The notes below the pieces were generated by a model, which was given only the letters and a program-made list of their open reading frames with translations, ran no database searches and was not told the DNA's origin. Shown here piece by piece: positions 8,880 to 16,504 of a stretch of 51,855 bases of DNA (within the stretch, counting starts at the first letter, position 1; every line of letters begins with the position of its first letter). Source of the stretch: Burkholderiaceae bacterium (GTDB taxonomy: Bacteria > Pseudomonadota > Gammaproteobacteria > Burkholderiales > Burkholderiaceae_C); assembly GCA_016790515.1 (NCBI GenBank), contig JAEUOY010000011.1, positions 1 through 51,855 on the forward strand. Direction: 5' to 3'. Both the position numbers and the translations under genes were made by a program.

Positions 8880-10253
8880 ATGCTCTGGTGGCTCCCCCGC
8901 CTGCTGGCTGCGTTGCTGGCGCTGTCGCTGGGGGCTGCACTGGGCTTCGTGGCCGGCTCGGCCTGGCCGGGCGCCGGCCGCGGCGCGGTGCCCGGCACGA
9001 TGGTGGGCCTGGTGGTGGGCCTGCTGGCCGGCCTGGGCGCGGTGGTGCTGGTCGACACCGTGCGCGCCGCGCGGCTGATGCGCTGGCTGCGTGGCACGCA
9101 GGACGGCGAGGCGCCGCGCGACGCCGGCCTGTGGGGCGAGTTCGGCTACCGCATCGAGCGCGCGCTGCGCTCGCGCGAGGCGACGCTGGCGGCCGAGCGC
9201 CGGCGGCTGGAGGAATTCCTCGCGGCGATCGAAGCCTCGCCGAACGGCGTGCTGCTGCTCGACGCCAGCGACCAGATCGGCTGGTGCAGCGCGGTGGCGG
9301 CCGACCACCTGGGGCTCGATGCCCGGCGCGACCTCGGCCAGCCGATCACCAACCTCGTGCGCATGCCGGCCTTCGTCGCCTACCTGCAGGAGGGCCAGTG
9401 GCGAGAGCCGGTGCTGCTGTCGGCGCCGGGCGGGCAGGTCAGCCTGCAACTGGTGGTTCGCCGCTACGGCGACGGCCAGAAGCTGCTGATCACCCAGGAC
9501 GTGACCGAACGCCAGCGCGCCGATGCGATGCGGCGCGACTTCGTCGCCAACGTCTCGCACGAGATCCGCACCCCGCTGACCGTGCTGGCCGGATTCGTCG
9601 AGACGATGGCCAGCCTGCCGCTGACCGAGTCCGAGCGCGTCCGCGTGCTCAGGCTGATGCAGCAGCAGACCGACCGCATGCAGGTGCTGGTCAGCGACCT
9701 GCTGCAGCTGGCCCAGCTCGAGGGCAGCCCGCGCCCGCCGGCCGACCGCTGGCTGGCGCTGGCGCCGCTGCTGCAGCGCGTGGTGGCCGACGCGCGCACG
9801 CTGTCGGCCGGCCGCCACACGATCGTGCTCGCCGACATGCCGGCGGTCGAGGTCGCCGGCCTGGAGGCCGAACTGCACAGCGCGGTGGCCAACCTGGCCA
9901 CCAACGCGGTGCGCTACACCCCCGACGGCGGTCAGATCGTGGTGTCCTGGCTGCCGCGCGCCGATGGCGGCGGCGAGATCGAGGTCCGCGACAGCGGCAT
10001 CGGCATTGCCCGCGAGCACCTGCCGCGGCTGACCGAGCGCTTCTACCGGGTCGACGGCAGCCGCTCGCGCGACACCGGCGGCACCGGGCTGGGGCTGTCG
10101 ATCGTCAAGCACGTGATGCAGCGGCACGGCGGCTCGCTCGAGGTCGACAGCGACCCCGGCAAGGGTTCGCGCTTCAGGCTGGTGCTGCCGGCCGGCCGGG
10201 TGCGCCGGGGACACCCGGGCATTGGCGTCAACGACTCGGCGCGGGCGGCGTGA
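8880..10253 (+). CDS. phoR: phosphate regulon sensor histidine kinase PhoR
   Basis: Inner-membrane histidine kinase that phosphorylates PhoB when phosphate is scarce. The 457-residue protein has two N-terminal membrane segments (about residues 4-27 and 39-60) with almost no periplasmic loop, typical of PhoR, which senses through Pst and PhoU. A PAS-like domain follows (about 110-210), then the dimerisation helix FVANVSHEIRTPL with His227, and the catalytic domain with N box NLATNAVRYTPDGG, G1 DSGIGIAREHLPRLTERFY and G2 TGGTGLGLSIVKHV. It starts 42 bases after phoB with a weak ribosome site. Its last 26 bases overlap the 3' end of the convergent membrane-protein gene. Confidence 0.95.
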   Translation: MLWWLPRLLAALLALSLGAALGFVAGSAWPGAGRGAVPGTMVGLVVGLLAGLGAVVLVDTVRAARLMRWLRGTQDGEAPRDAGLWGEFGYRIERALRSREATLAAERRRLEEFLAAIEASPNGVLLLDASDQIGWCSAVAADHLGLDARRDLGQPITNLVRMPAFVAYLQEGQWREPVLLSAPGGQVSLQLVVRRYGDGQKLLITQDVTERQRADAMRRDFVANVSHEIRTPLTVLAGFVETMASLPLTESERVRVLRLMQQQTDRMQVLVSDLLQLAQLEGSPRPPADRWLALAPLLQRVVADARTLSAGRHTIVLADMPAVEVAGLEAELHSAVANLATNAVRYTPDGGQIVVSWLPRADGGGEIEVRDSGIGIAREHLPRLTERFYRVDGSRSRDTGGTGLGLSIVKHVMQRHGGSLEVDSDPGKGSRFRLVLPAGRVRRGHPGIGVNDSARAA

Positions 10254-11955
10254 CCCGCGGCGCGGCCGGGTCGGCATCGGCGCGCCGGTAGACCACGACC
10301 ACCGCGCTGCGGTCGGTCAGCCGGCGCTCGCGGCCCACCTCGCGCCAGCCGCGGCTGGCCGCGGCGGCCGCTGCCGCACTGCGCGCCACCTCGGGACCAC
10401 GCTGCTGCAGCTCCATCATCAGCACCGGGCAGCGGCCCCGCGCCGCGCCGGGCGTGGCATCGACGCGGCGCCGGCCGTGGAACTCGAGCGCCGCCACCAG
10501 CGAGGGCGGCGCGCCGGGCGCGGCGATGCAGGCCCCCGCCGGCACCTGGCGCACCAGCCGCTCGGCCAGCGGCCGGTTGCTGCGCACATAGTCCAGCAGC
10601 GGCAGCCACAGCGTCATCAGCAGCAGCCAGCACAGCGCGACGCCGCCGGCCGGCAGCACCAGGCTCTTCCAGATCACCTCGCGCTGGTGGCTGGTGCGCC
10701 AGCGCACCAGCCACAGCCAGGCGATGCTGGCCAGCGCCGCCAGCAGCAGCGGCGTCCACGAGAACTGGCTCTTGAAGCCCGGCGCCAGCCGTTGCACCGT
10801 GCGCAGCGCCCAGGCCGGGCCGCCGGTCTGCATCGCGCTGTAGAAGATCCAGAAGCTCGTCGCGCAGACGGTGAAGAAGAACACCGAGAACCAGTCGATC
10901 ACCGCGGTCCTGCCGCGGTGCAGCGTCGGCAGCGCGAACGCCGCCAGCACCGCGATGCCCGGCACGCCCAGCATCAGCGCGCGGTCGGAGCCGCCCATCG
11001 CCAGGCAGGCGGCCAGCGCCACCCCCAGGCCGAGCAGCGGGATCGCCAGGTGGCGCTGCATCAGGTGGCGGCGCCAGCGCCACAGCGTCCACAGCGCCAG
11101 CACCCAGGCCGGCCACAGGAACCACAGCAGCAGCCGGGCCAGCGCGACGCCGTCGTCGATCTCGGATGCCACCCGCCAGGCCCAGCTGTGCACCGGCCAG
11201 GCCACCAGTGCCGCGACCCCCATCGCCGCGACCAGCCAGGGCGCCAGCGACTTCGTCCCGGCATCGCCGGCACGCAGGCACAGCAGCGCGGCGCCGGCGC
11301 CCAGCACCATCGCAATGCTCGGCGCGCCGCAGGCGGCCAGCGCCGGCAGCGCCAGCAGCACGCCGGCACGGGCCTGCCAGCCGCGGTGGGCTGCGGCGGC
11401 CATCGCCCATTGCAGGCAGGCCACCGCGGCGAGCTGGGCGAGCTCGGGCGTGGTCTCGTGGCCGAGCTGCAGCAGGCCCAGCGTGGCGATCACCGCCAGC
11501 AGGGCGCCGTCGGCCACCGCACGCGCATAGTCGACCGGCGAGGCCTCGCCGCCGAAGGCCAGCGGCAGCGGCTGCGCGGCCTCGCTGCGGGCCAGATGGA
11601 AGCTGGCGTACCAGACCGCGACCAGCGCCAGCGCCAGCAGCAGCGCAAAAGGCACCCGGGCGGCCAGCGCCGGATCGACCCAGCCGCGGCCGGCCAGGAT
11701 CGCCGCGGCACCGATCCAGTGCGGCAGCAGCGCCGCGTCGGTGGGCACGCCGCCCAGCGAGGGCTGCAGCCATGAGGCGCGGCCTTCGGCGATCGCCAGC
11801 ATCTGGCCGAAGGCGTTCAGGTCGGCGCCGCGCCAGGGGTCGCGGCCGAACAGCCCCGGCAGCAGGTAGGCGGCGCAGAACACCAGCAGCGCCAGCCTCG
11901 GCAGGCGCCGTGCAGCGTCCTGGGTCACCAGCGCAGGGTTGGGCTTCGGGGTCAC
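10228..11955 (-). CDS. GT-C-fold integral membrane protein, ArnT/PMT-like glycosyltransferase
   Basis: A 575-residue polytopic membrane protein with roughly 11-13 hydrophobic spans. The first periplasmic loop has RDPWRGADLNAF and, about 20 residues later, WLQPSLGGVPTDAALL. This resembles the loop of ArnT and Pmt-type lipid-linked sugar transferases (acidic residue near the membrane, then a W-x-x-P segment). A soluble domain of about 110 residues follows the last span and includes CIAAPGAPPSLVAALEF and RCPVLMMELQQRGPEV. Donor and acceptor cannot be told from sequence. It is convergent with phoR and their 3' ends overlap by 26 bases. It lies downstream of rpmE2, separated from it by an intrinsic terminator. 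The family assignment is by motif pattern and is moderately secure. Confidence 0.75.
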   Translation of the reverse strand: MTPKPNPALVTQDAARRLPRLALLVFCAAYLLPGLFGRDPWRGADLNAFGQMLAIAEGRASWLQPSLGGVPTDAALLPHWIGAAAILAGRGWVDPALAARVPFALLLALALVAVWYASFHLARSEAAQPLPLAFGGEASPVDYARAVADGALLAVIATLGLLQLGHETTPELAQLAAVACLQWAMAAAAHRGWQARAGVLLALPALAACGAPSIAMVLGAGAALLCLRAGDAGTKSLAPWLVAAMGVAALVAWPVHSWAWRVASEIDDGVALARLLLWFLWPAWVLALWTLWRWRRHLMQRHLAIPLLGLGVALAACLAMGGSDRALMLGVPGIAVLAAFALPTLHRGRTAVIDWFSVFFFTVCATSFWIFYSAMQTGGPAWALRTVQRLAPGFKSQFSWTPLLLAALASIAWLWLVRWRTSHQREVIWKSLVLPAGGVALCWLLLMTLWLPLLDYVRSNRPLAERLVRQVPAGACIAAPGAPPSLVAALEFHGRRRVDATPGAARGRCPVLMMELQQRGPEVARSAAAAAAASRGWREVGRERRLTDRSAVVVVYRRADADPAAPRVTPPAPSR

Positions 11956-11976
11956 CGTCCGATCATAGAGTGGCGC

Positions 11977-12001
11977 AAAAAAAGGGCAGCCTGGGCTGCC
12001 C
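11977..12001 (-). terminator. intrinsic terminator of rpmE2
   Basis: On the minus strand, GGGCAGCC and GGCTGCCC (8-bp perfect stem, 2-base centre, 11984-12001) are followed directly by seven T residues (A-run 11977-11983 on the plus strand). It is located 46 bases past the rpmE2 stop and before the downstream membrane-protein gene. This is a textbook Rho-independent terminator. Confidence 0.92.
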
Positions 12002-12046
12002 TTGTGTCCGGTTGCGCCGCTGCGGTCCGGCGCCTCGAGAGGCCGT

Positions 12047-12316
12047 TCAGGCGGTCTTCTTGTTGATGCCGAGGTTGGCGAACTTGTTGCGGAACTTCTC
12101 GACCCGGCCGCCCAGGCTGTCGACGCTCTTCTGCGTGCCGGTGTAGAAGGGGTGGGTTTCGCTCGTCGTTTCCAGCTTCACCAGCGGCAGCTCGCGGCCG
12201 TCGTCCATCTTGACGGTCTCGCGCGTGGCCACCGTCGAACGGGTCACGAACTTGAAGCCGTTGGACAGGTCCACGAAGCAGACCTCGCGGTAGTTGGGGT
12301 GAATGCCTTCTTTCAT
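12047..12316 (-). CDS. rpmE2: 50S ribosomal protein bL31, type B (zinc-free form)
   Basis: Large-subunit ribosomal protein at the central protuberance bridge. The 89-residue sequence begins [16 protein letters not shown] and contains [23 protein letters not shown], split here only by my quoting limit, which is the type B pattern. The four cysteines of zinc-binding type A L31 are absent; the only cysteine is Cys13. Many bacteria keep such a C-minus paralogue for zinc limitation, but in Burkholderiales it is commonly the copy beside rho, as here. A TATAAT box lies about 90 bases upstream, and a small inverted repeat sits in the leader. A strong terminator follows. Confidence 0.95.
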   Translation of the reverse strand: MKEGIHPNYREVCFVDLSNGFKFVTRSTVATRETVKMDDGRELPLVKLETTSETHPFYTGTQKSVDSLGGRVEKFRNKFANLGINKKTA

Positions 12317-12381
12317 CGGGAACCTCTTGTCGCTGTCTGGTCGCTGTGTTGCCGGAAGCCACGCCGCACCGTGCTGCGCAC

Positions 12382-12397
12382 TTTCCGCAAGCGGAAA
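12382..12397. repeat. small perfect inverted repeat in the rpmE2 leader
   Basis: TTTCCGC-AA-GCGGAAA, a 7-bp perfect palindromic stem with a 2-base centre, lies between the proposed -10 box (12405-12410) and the rpmE2 start (12316). It could be an operator or a leader hairpin. It lacks a T-run on the minus strand, so it is not a convincing rho terminator. Confidence 0.45.
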
Positions 12398-12404
12398 ACT
12401 GCAA

Positions 12405-12410
12405 ATTATA
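12405..12410 (-). promoter_or_regulatory. -10 box (TATAAT) of the rpmE2 promoter
   Basis: A perfect minus-strand TATAAT sits in AT-rich sequence between the rho stop and rpmE2. The nearest TTGACG is only 10 bases upstream of it, too close to serve as its -35, so the -35 element is unresolved. It would permit rpmE2 transcription independent of rho. Confidence 0.45.
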
Positions 12411-12422
12411 GCGTGTGGACCG

Positions 12423-13688
12423 TCAACCGCCCCTGCGCATCATGTCGAAGAAGTCGAGGTTGTTCTTGGTCTGCTTCATCTTGTCGAGCACGAACTCCAT
12501 CGCCTCGATCTCGTCCATGTTGTAGAGCAGCTTGCGCAGGATCCAGGTCTTCTGCAGGATCTCGGGCTTGAGCAGCAGTTCCTCGCGCCGGGTGCCGGTC
12601 TTGTTGATCAGGATCGACGGGTAGACGCGCTTCTCGGCCATCCGGCGATCGAGGTGGATCTCGCAGTTGCCGGTGCCCTTGAACTCCTCGTAGATCACCT
12701 CGTCCATGCGCGAGCCGGTGTCGATCAGCGCGGTGCCGATGATCGTCAGCGACCCGCCCTCCTCGACGTTGCGCGCGGCGCCGAAGAAGCGCTTGGGCCG
12801 CTGCAGCGCGTTGGCGTCGACGCCGCCGGTCAGCACCTTGCCGCTCGACGGCAGCACGTTGTTGTAGGCGCGGGCCAGCCGGGTGATCGAGTCGAGCAGG
12901 ATGACCACGTCCTTGCGCATCTCGACCAGGCGCTTGGCGCGCTCGATCACCATCTCCGCCACCTGCACATGGCGCGCGGCGGGCTCGTCGAAGGTCGAGC
13001 TGATGACCTCGCCGCGCACCGTGCGCTGCATCTCGGTCACTTCCTCGGGCCGCTCGTCGACCAGCAGCACGATCAGGTGGATCTCGGGGTGGTTGGCGAC
13101 CAGCGCATGGGCGATGTGCTGCATCATCACCGTCTTGCCGGTCTTGGGCTGGGCCACCAGCAGTGCGCGCTGGCCTTTGCCGATCGGCGCGATCAGGTCG
13201 ATGATGCGGCTGGTGACGTTCTCGTCGCCCTTGAGGTTGTCACGCTCGAGCTTGAACGCCTCCTTCGGGAAGAGCGGCGTCAGGTTCTCGAACATGATCT
13301 TGTGCTTGTTCTCCTCGGGCGTGACGCCGTTCACCCGGTCGACCTTGACCAGCGCGAAGTAGCGCTCGCCGTCCTTGGGCACCCGCACCTCGCCTTCGAT
13401 CAGGTCGCCGGTGTGCAGGTTGAAGCGGCGGATCTGGCTCGGCGACAGGTAGATGTCGTCGGTCGAGGCCATGTAGCTGGCCTCGATCGAGCGCAGGAAG
13501 CCGAAGCCGTCGGGCAGCACCTCGAGCACGCCGTCGCCGAACACCTGTTCGCCGCCGCGCGCGCGCTTCTTCATGATGGCGAACATCAGCTCCTGCTTGC
13601 GCAGCCGGGCGACGTTGTCGATCTCCAGCGCTTCGCCCATCGTGATGAGTGCGGAGACGTGGAGCGCCTTCAGTTCTGAGAGATGCAT
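12423..13688 (-). CDS. rho: transcription termination factor Rho
   Basis: Hexameric RNA-dependent ATPase that terminates transcription at rut sites. The start at 13688 gives [15 protein letters not shown], the standard N-terminus; a GTG at 13700 would add four residues. The 421-residue protein has the N-terminal helical domain, the RNA-binding cold-shock-like domain ([30 protein letters not shown]), Walker A QPKTGKT, Walker [14 protein letters not shown], the Q-loop and the arginine-finger region [15 protein letters not shown]. It is flanked by trxA upstream and rpmE2 downstream, a conserved beta-proteobacterial order. A leader of roughly 280 bases separates it from a consensus promoter at the end of trxA, which suggests autogenous attenuation as in E. 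coli. Confidence 0.97.
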   Translation of the reverse strand: MHLSELKALHVSALITMGEALEIDNVARLRKQELMFAIMKKRARGGEQVFGDGVLEVLPDGFGFLRSIEASYMASTDDIYLSPSQIRRFNLHTGDLIEGEVRVPKDGERYFALVKVDRVNGVTPEENKHKIMFENLTPLFPKEAFKLERDNLKGDENVTSRIIDLIAPIGKGQRALLVAQPKTGKTVMMQHIAHALVANHPEIHLIVLLVDERPEEVTEMQRTVRGEVISSTFDEPAARHVQVAEMVIERAKRLVEMRKDVVILLDSITRLARAYNNVLPSSGKVLTGGVDANALQRPKRFFGAARNVEEGGSLTIIGTALIDTGSRMDEVIYEEFKGTGNCEIHLDRRMAEKRVYPSILINKTGTRREELLLKPEILQKTWILRKLLYNMDEIEAMEFVLDKMKQTKNNLDFFDMMRRGG

Positions 13689-13978
13689 GAGCGGAATCAC
13701 CCTGGGGTGTGGGGCCTCGTGCCGGGCCGGGTGGGCACGAAACGGGAGAGCCGGCGCACCCGAGCGGCGGGCACACCGGTGTGGGCCATCACGGCAGCGC
13801 CCGCTACGGGTCCGTGCCGCTGCGACAGTGCCTGCCGGAACAGGCGCGCCACGAAGAGAGACAGGGGGGATTGGCCGGAACCACGCGCAGCGCCGGACTG
13901 CGGCGGTGGGGCGTGGCGGCGTCAGCCTCGGGGCAGGGCGCTGGCGCTTGCGGCGACGGACGACCCTGCGATGGGAGG

Positions 13979-14009
13979 ATTATAGATGCGGCTCGATGAA
14001 GGCCGTCAA
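13979..14009 (-). promoter_or_regulatory. sigma-70-type promoter for rho, overlapping the trxA stop
   Basis: On the minus strand, TTGACG (14004-14009) and a perfect TATAAT (13979-13984) are separated by 19 bases. The -10 box overlaps the trxA stop codon (13980-13982). Transcription would begin near 13972, leaving about 280 bases of untranslated leader before rho. The spacing is two bases longer than ideal. Confidence 0.6.
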
Positions 14010-14309
14010 TTGCGCCTTGGACAGCGCGCCGACCTTGGTGGCGGCGAGTTGGCCGTCCTTGAACAGCATCAGCGTCGGGATGCCGCGGATGCCGAACTTC
14101 GCCGGCACCTCGCGGTTCTCGTCGACGTTCATCTTGGCGATCTGCAGGCGATTGCCGAACTCCTTGGCAGTCTCGTCGAGGATCGGCGCGATCATCTTGC
14201 ACGGGCCGCACCACTCGGCCCAGTAGTCCACCAGCACCGGCGTCTGCGACTTCAGCACATCGGCTTCGAAGGTGGCGTCGGTGGTGTGCTTGATCAATTC
14301 ACTGCTCAT
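13980..14309 (-). CDS. trxA: thioredoxin 1
   Basis: Small cytoplasmic dithiol-disulfide oxidoreductase. The start at 14309 follows an AAGGAA ribosome site and yields 109 residues; the longer open frame upstream is unrelated sequence. The active site is WCGPC (Cys34 and Cys37) inside [16 protein letters not shown]. The cis-proline loop is visible as [10 protein letters not shown], and the buried Asp in LVDYW is present. It is upstream of rho on the same strand, a conserved pairing, and divergent from the HDOD pair. Confidence 0.97.
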   Translation of the reverse strand: MSSELIKHTTDATFEADVLKSQTPVLVDYWAEWCGPCKMIAPILDETAKEFGNRLQIAKMNVDENREVPAKFGIRGIPTLMLFKDGQLAATKVGALSKAQLTAFIEPHL

Positions 14310-14536
14310 CGTTGTTCCTTGGGAGGCGCCGCGGGGCCTGAGTCCTCGAGACGAGGCTTTGGGGAAAAGCCCTGGAATTTTCGCACAAAGGGGCTGTCGG
14401 CGTGCTCGCCGGGTCGACCGCGACAGCGGCGGACGACGCCGCTGCGGTGGCGATCTGGGGCCGCTTGCTCCGTCTGTTCGGGCCATTGCCCGCGGCGGTC
14501 TTGGGTCCAATCGGCAAATCCACCCCGAGCCGTCCG

Positions 14537-16318
14537 ATGGCCGCCACACCGCCACCCCGACCCGCATCGTCCCGAGCCGTCCGGCACCTGGGTCGCTTCC
14601 AACTGCTGCGACTGCTCGGCAAGAGCGAGCGCACGATGCTCTGGCTGGTGGCCGACGCCCGCGCCGGCCAGGAACTGGTGCTGGCGCTGCCGCGCAGCCA
14701 ACCCGCCGATGCCGCCGCGCTGCAGCGCTGGCTGGACAACGCCCGCAAGGCCGCGCGCATCGACCACCCGGGTCTGGCGCCGGTGGTGGAGGTCGGCGAA
14801 CACGAGCGCTGGCCTTACCTGGCCTACGACCGGGGCAACAGCGTCACGCTGGCCGAGCGGCTCGGCAGCAAGGGCTTCCCGCCGGCCGAGCTGGTGGCCT
14901 GGATGCTGCAGGCACTGCAGGGCCTGGCCTTCGCCCACGAGGCCGGGCTGGCCCACCACGACCTGCAGGCCGGCATGCTGATGCTGGCCGAGGGCAGCGG
15001 CTGCCGGCTGCTGGGTCTGGGCGCGGCGCTGCCGCCGGCCGGCGACACCGGCAGCCTGCCCTCGCATCGGCGTGCGGCCGAGCGCGATGTGCTGGCGCTG
15101 GGCGTCGTGCTGCACCACGGCCTGGCCGGGGTGCCCGCGCTCGACCTGCCCGACACCGGCCAGGTGATCGATCGCATGCCGCCGCTGGGGCGCGACATCG
15201 TGCGCCTGCCCTGGACCGGCGCACATGCCGTGCCCGAGGCGCTGCGCGCGATCGTCAACCGCGCCACCGACCGCCAGGAGCGCCAGCGCTACCGCAACGC
15301 GCGCACGCTGGAGCGCGCGCTCGGCGGCTGGCTGAAGACCGACGGCGAACCCGGCGGCGGGCCGATCCTGCTGCTGCTCGACCGCATGCGCGCCGTCGGC
15401 CTGCTGCCGGCGATGCCCGGCGGCGCGGCGCGCGCGGCGCGCCTGGCCACGCTCGAGCGCGAGCGCACCAACGAGCTGGCCGAGATCGTGATCCAGGACG
15501 TCGGGCTGGCCTTCGAGCTGATCCGTACCGTCAATGGCAGCCGCATGCGCGGCGCGCTGGGCGCCGGCGGCGGGCCGATCCTGACGATCCGGCGCGCGAT
15601 CTCGATGATCGGCATCGACGGCGTGCGCCAGGCCGCGCTGACGCTGCGGCCCTGGCCCGGTCCGCTCAACGAAGCCCATGCCGCCGATCTGGCGACGCTG
15701 CTCGACCGGGTGCGGCTGGCCGGCAAGGTGGCGCAGTGGCTGCGCCCGGCCGGCTACGACGCCGAGGTGGTCTACCTGCTGGCGATGCTGCAGAACCTGG
15801 GTCGGCTGCTGGTGCAGTACCACTTTCCCGAGGAGGCCGCGCAGATCCGTCGCCTGATGCTGCCGGCGCCGGCGGCCCGCGCTGGCGAGCCCGAGGATCC
15901 TGGCATGAGCGAGGAGGGTGCCTCGTTCGCGGTGCTGGGCGTCGACATCGATGCGCTGGGCACCGCGCTGGGCCGGCACTGGGCGCTGGACGACAGCGTG
16001 CTGCAGATGATCCGGCGAATCCCGCTGGCGGCGCCGGTGCACGCCGCCGACGCCGATGCCGACATGTTGCGGCTGGCCGCCAGCTGTGCCAACGAAGTGG
16101 TCGACGCGCGCTCGGTCCCGGCGCACCACCGCACGGCCTTCCTGCACCGCGTCGTGCAGCGCTACGGCCGCGTGCTCGGCGTGACCCAGCGCGAGGTGAT
16201 GCTGGCCGCCCAGGGCATTGCACCCGACGAGGCGCCCGAGGGCGCTGCCGGCACGCCCGGCGAGCCTGCTGCCGCGGCCGGCGCAACCCATCACGCGCAG
16301 CACGGGGCTGAGCCATGA
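14537..16318 (+). CDS. HDOD-domain protein with a degenerate protein-kinase domain (pseudokinase-HDOD)
   Basis: The N-terminal part (about residues 17-260) follows a bacterial Ser/Thr kinase layout but has lost the catalytic residues. The VALK lysine site reads LALP, the HRDLKPSN loop reads HHDLQAGM (His140 onward), and the DFG motif reads GLG. It is therefore expected not to phosphorylate. The C-terminal half (about 270-560) is an HDOD domain with [38 protein letters not shown] and [18 protein letters not shown] Pro/Ala-rich tail ends it. Start choice: ATG 14537 is preferred because codon use upstream is poor; a GTG at 14402 would add 45 residues. Its stop overlaps the first mini-ORF of the repeat array. 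HDOD proteins are usually signalling scaffolds; the target here is unknown. Confidence 0.8.
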   Translation: MAATPPPRPASSRAVRHLGRFQLLRLLGKSERTMLWLVADARAGQELVLALPRSQPADAAALQRWLDNARKAARIDHPGLAPVVEVGEHERWPYLAYDRGNSVTLAERLGSKGFPPAELVAWMLQALQGLAFAHEAGLAHHDLQAGMLMLAEGSGCRLLGLGAALPPAGDTGSLPSHRRAAERDVLALGVVLHHGLAGVPALDLPDTGQVIDRMPPLGRDIVRLPWTGAHAVPEALRAIVNRATDRQERQRYRNARTLERALGGWLKTDGEPGGGPILLLLDRMRAVGLLPAMPGGAARAARLATLERERTNELAEIVIQDVGLAFELIRTVNGSRMRGALGAGGGPILTIRRAISMIGIDGVRQAALTLRPWPGPLNEAHAADLATLLDRVRLAGKVAQWLRPAGYDAEVVYLLAMLQNLGRLLVQYHFPEEAAQIRRLMLPAPAARAGEPEDPGMSEEGASFAVLGVDIDALGTALGRHWALDDSVLQMIRRIPLAAPVHAADADADMLRLAASCANEVVDARSVPAHHRTAFLHRVVQRYGRVLGVTQREVMLAAQGIAPDEAPEGAAGTPGEPAAAAGATHHAQHGAEP

Positions 16319-16380
16319 GCGCGCCGGGCCGCTCCCAAGCGCGAATCCCGGAGCGCGCAGCGCGGAGGGTTGCCCGATGA
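16315..16380 (+). CDS. repeat-encoded mini-ORF 1 (21 residues)
   Basis: ATG at 16315 overlaps the stop of the pseudokinase-HDOD gene (ATGA). The peptide runs [17 protein letters not shown] and ends RVAR. It is Arg-rich and basic. The stop TGA overlaps the ATG of mini-ORF 2. There is no good ribosome site of its own upstream, so translation would depend on re-initiation. Whether the peptide has a function or is only a by-product of translational coupling is unknown. Confidence 0.35.
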   Translation: MSAPGRSQARIPERAARRVAR

Positions 16381-16442
16381 GCGCGCCGGGCCGCTCCCAA
16401 GCGCGAATCCCGGAGCGCGCAGCGCGGAGGGTTTTCAGATGA
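16377..16442 (+). CDS. repeat-encoded mini-ORF 2 (21 residues)
   Basis: Same peptide as mini-ORF 1 except for its penultimate residue (ends RVFR). It is preceded by GGAGGG with 7-base spacing, an excellent ribosome site. Start and stop each overlap the neighbouring mini-ORF by ATGA. Too short to judge as a protein; the arrangement is the notable point. Confidence 0.35.
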   Translation: MSAPGRSQARIPERAARRVFR

Positions 16443-16504
16443 GCGCGCCGGGCCGCTCCCAAGCCCGAATCCCGGAGCGCGCAGCTGGGAGGGCCGTCCC
16501 GTGA
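16439..16504 (+). CDS. repeat-encoded mini-ORF 3 (21 residues)
   Basis: Begins [16 protein letters not shown] and ends GRAVP. It is preceded by GGAGGG. Its TGA stop (16502-16504) overlaps the GTG start of the kinase-HDOD-GAF gene (GTGA at 16501-16504), so ribosomes finishing it are positioned to re-initiate on the kinase gene. Confidence 0.35.
   Translation: MSAPGRSQARIPERAAGRAVP

Larger units (their letters stand above)
16315..16500 (+). repeat. three 62-bp tandem repeats, each carrying a start codon and a ribosome binding site
   Basis: Units 16315-16376, 16377-16438 and 16439-16500 are near-identical. Units 1 and 2 differ only in their last few bases; unit 3 has about ten changes. Each begins ATGAGCGCGCC and ends with GGAGGG seven bases before the next start codon; the third supplies this site to the GTG of the downstream kinase gene. 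A 13-base match (GCGCGCCGGGCCG) recurs inside the start of that gene, perhaps a remnant of a further unit. The core looks like an intergenic element I associate with Burkholderiales genomes; that is from memory and unverified. Confidence 0.95.

Noticed and set aside
11984-12001. The rpmE2 terminator hairpin as a plus-strand terminator
   Set aside because: On the plus strand it is followed by TTGTG rather than a T-run, and no plus-strand gene ends nearby.
14402-14536. GTG start at 14402 for the pseudokinase-HDOD gene
   Set aside because: The added 45 codons use codons rare in this genome (TTG, CCA, CGT, AAA) and precede the first kinase-like residues; ATG 14537 is preferred, though the longer form cannot be excluded.
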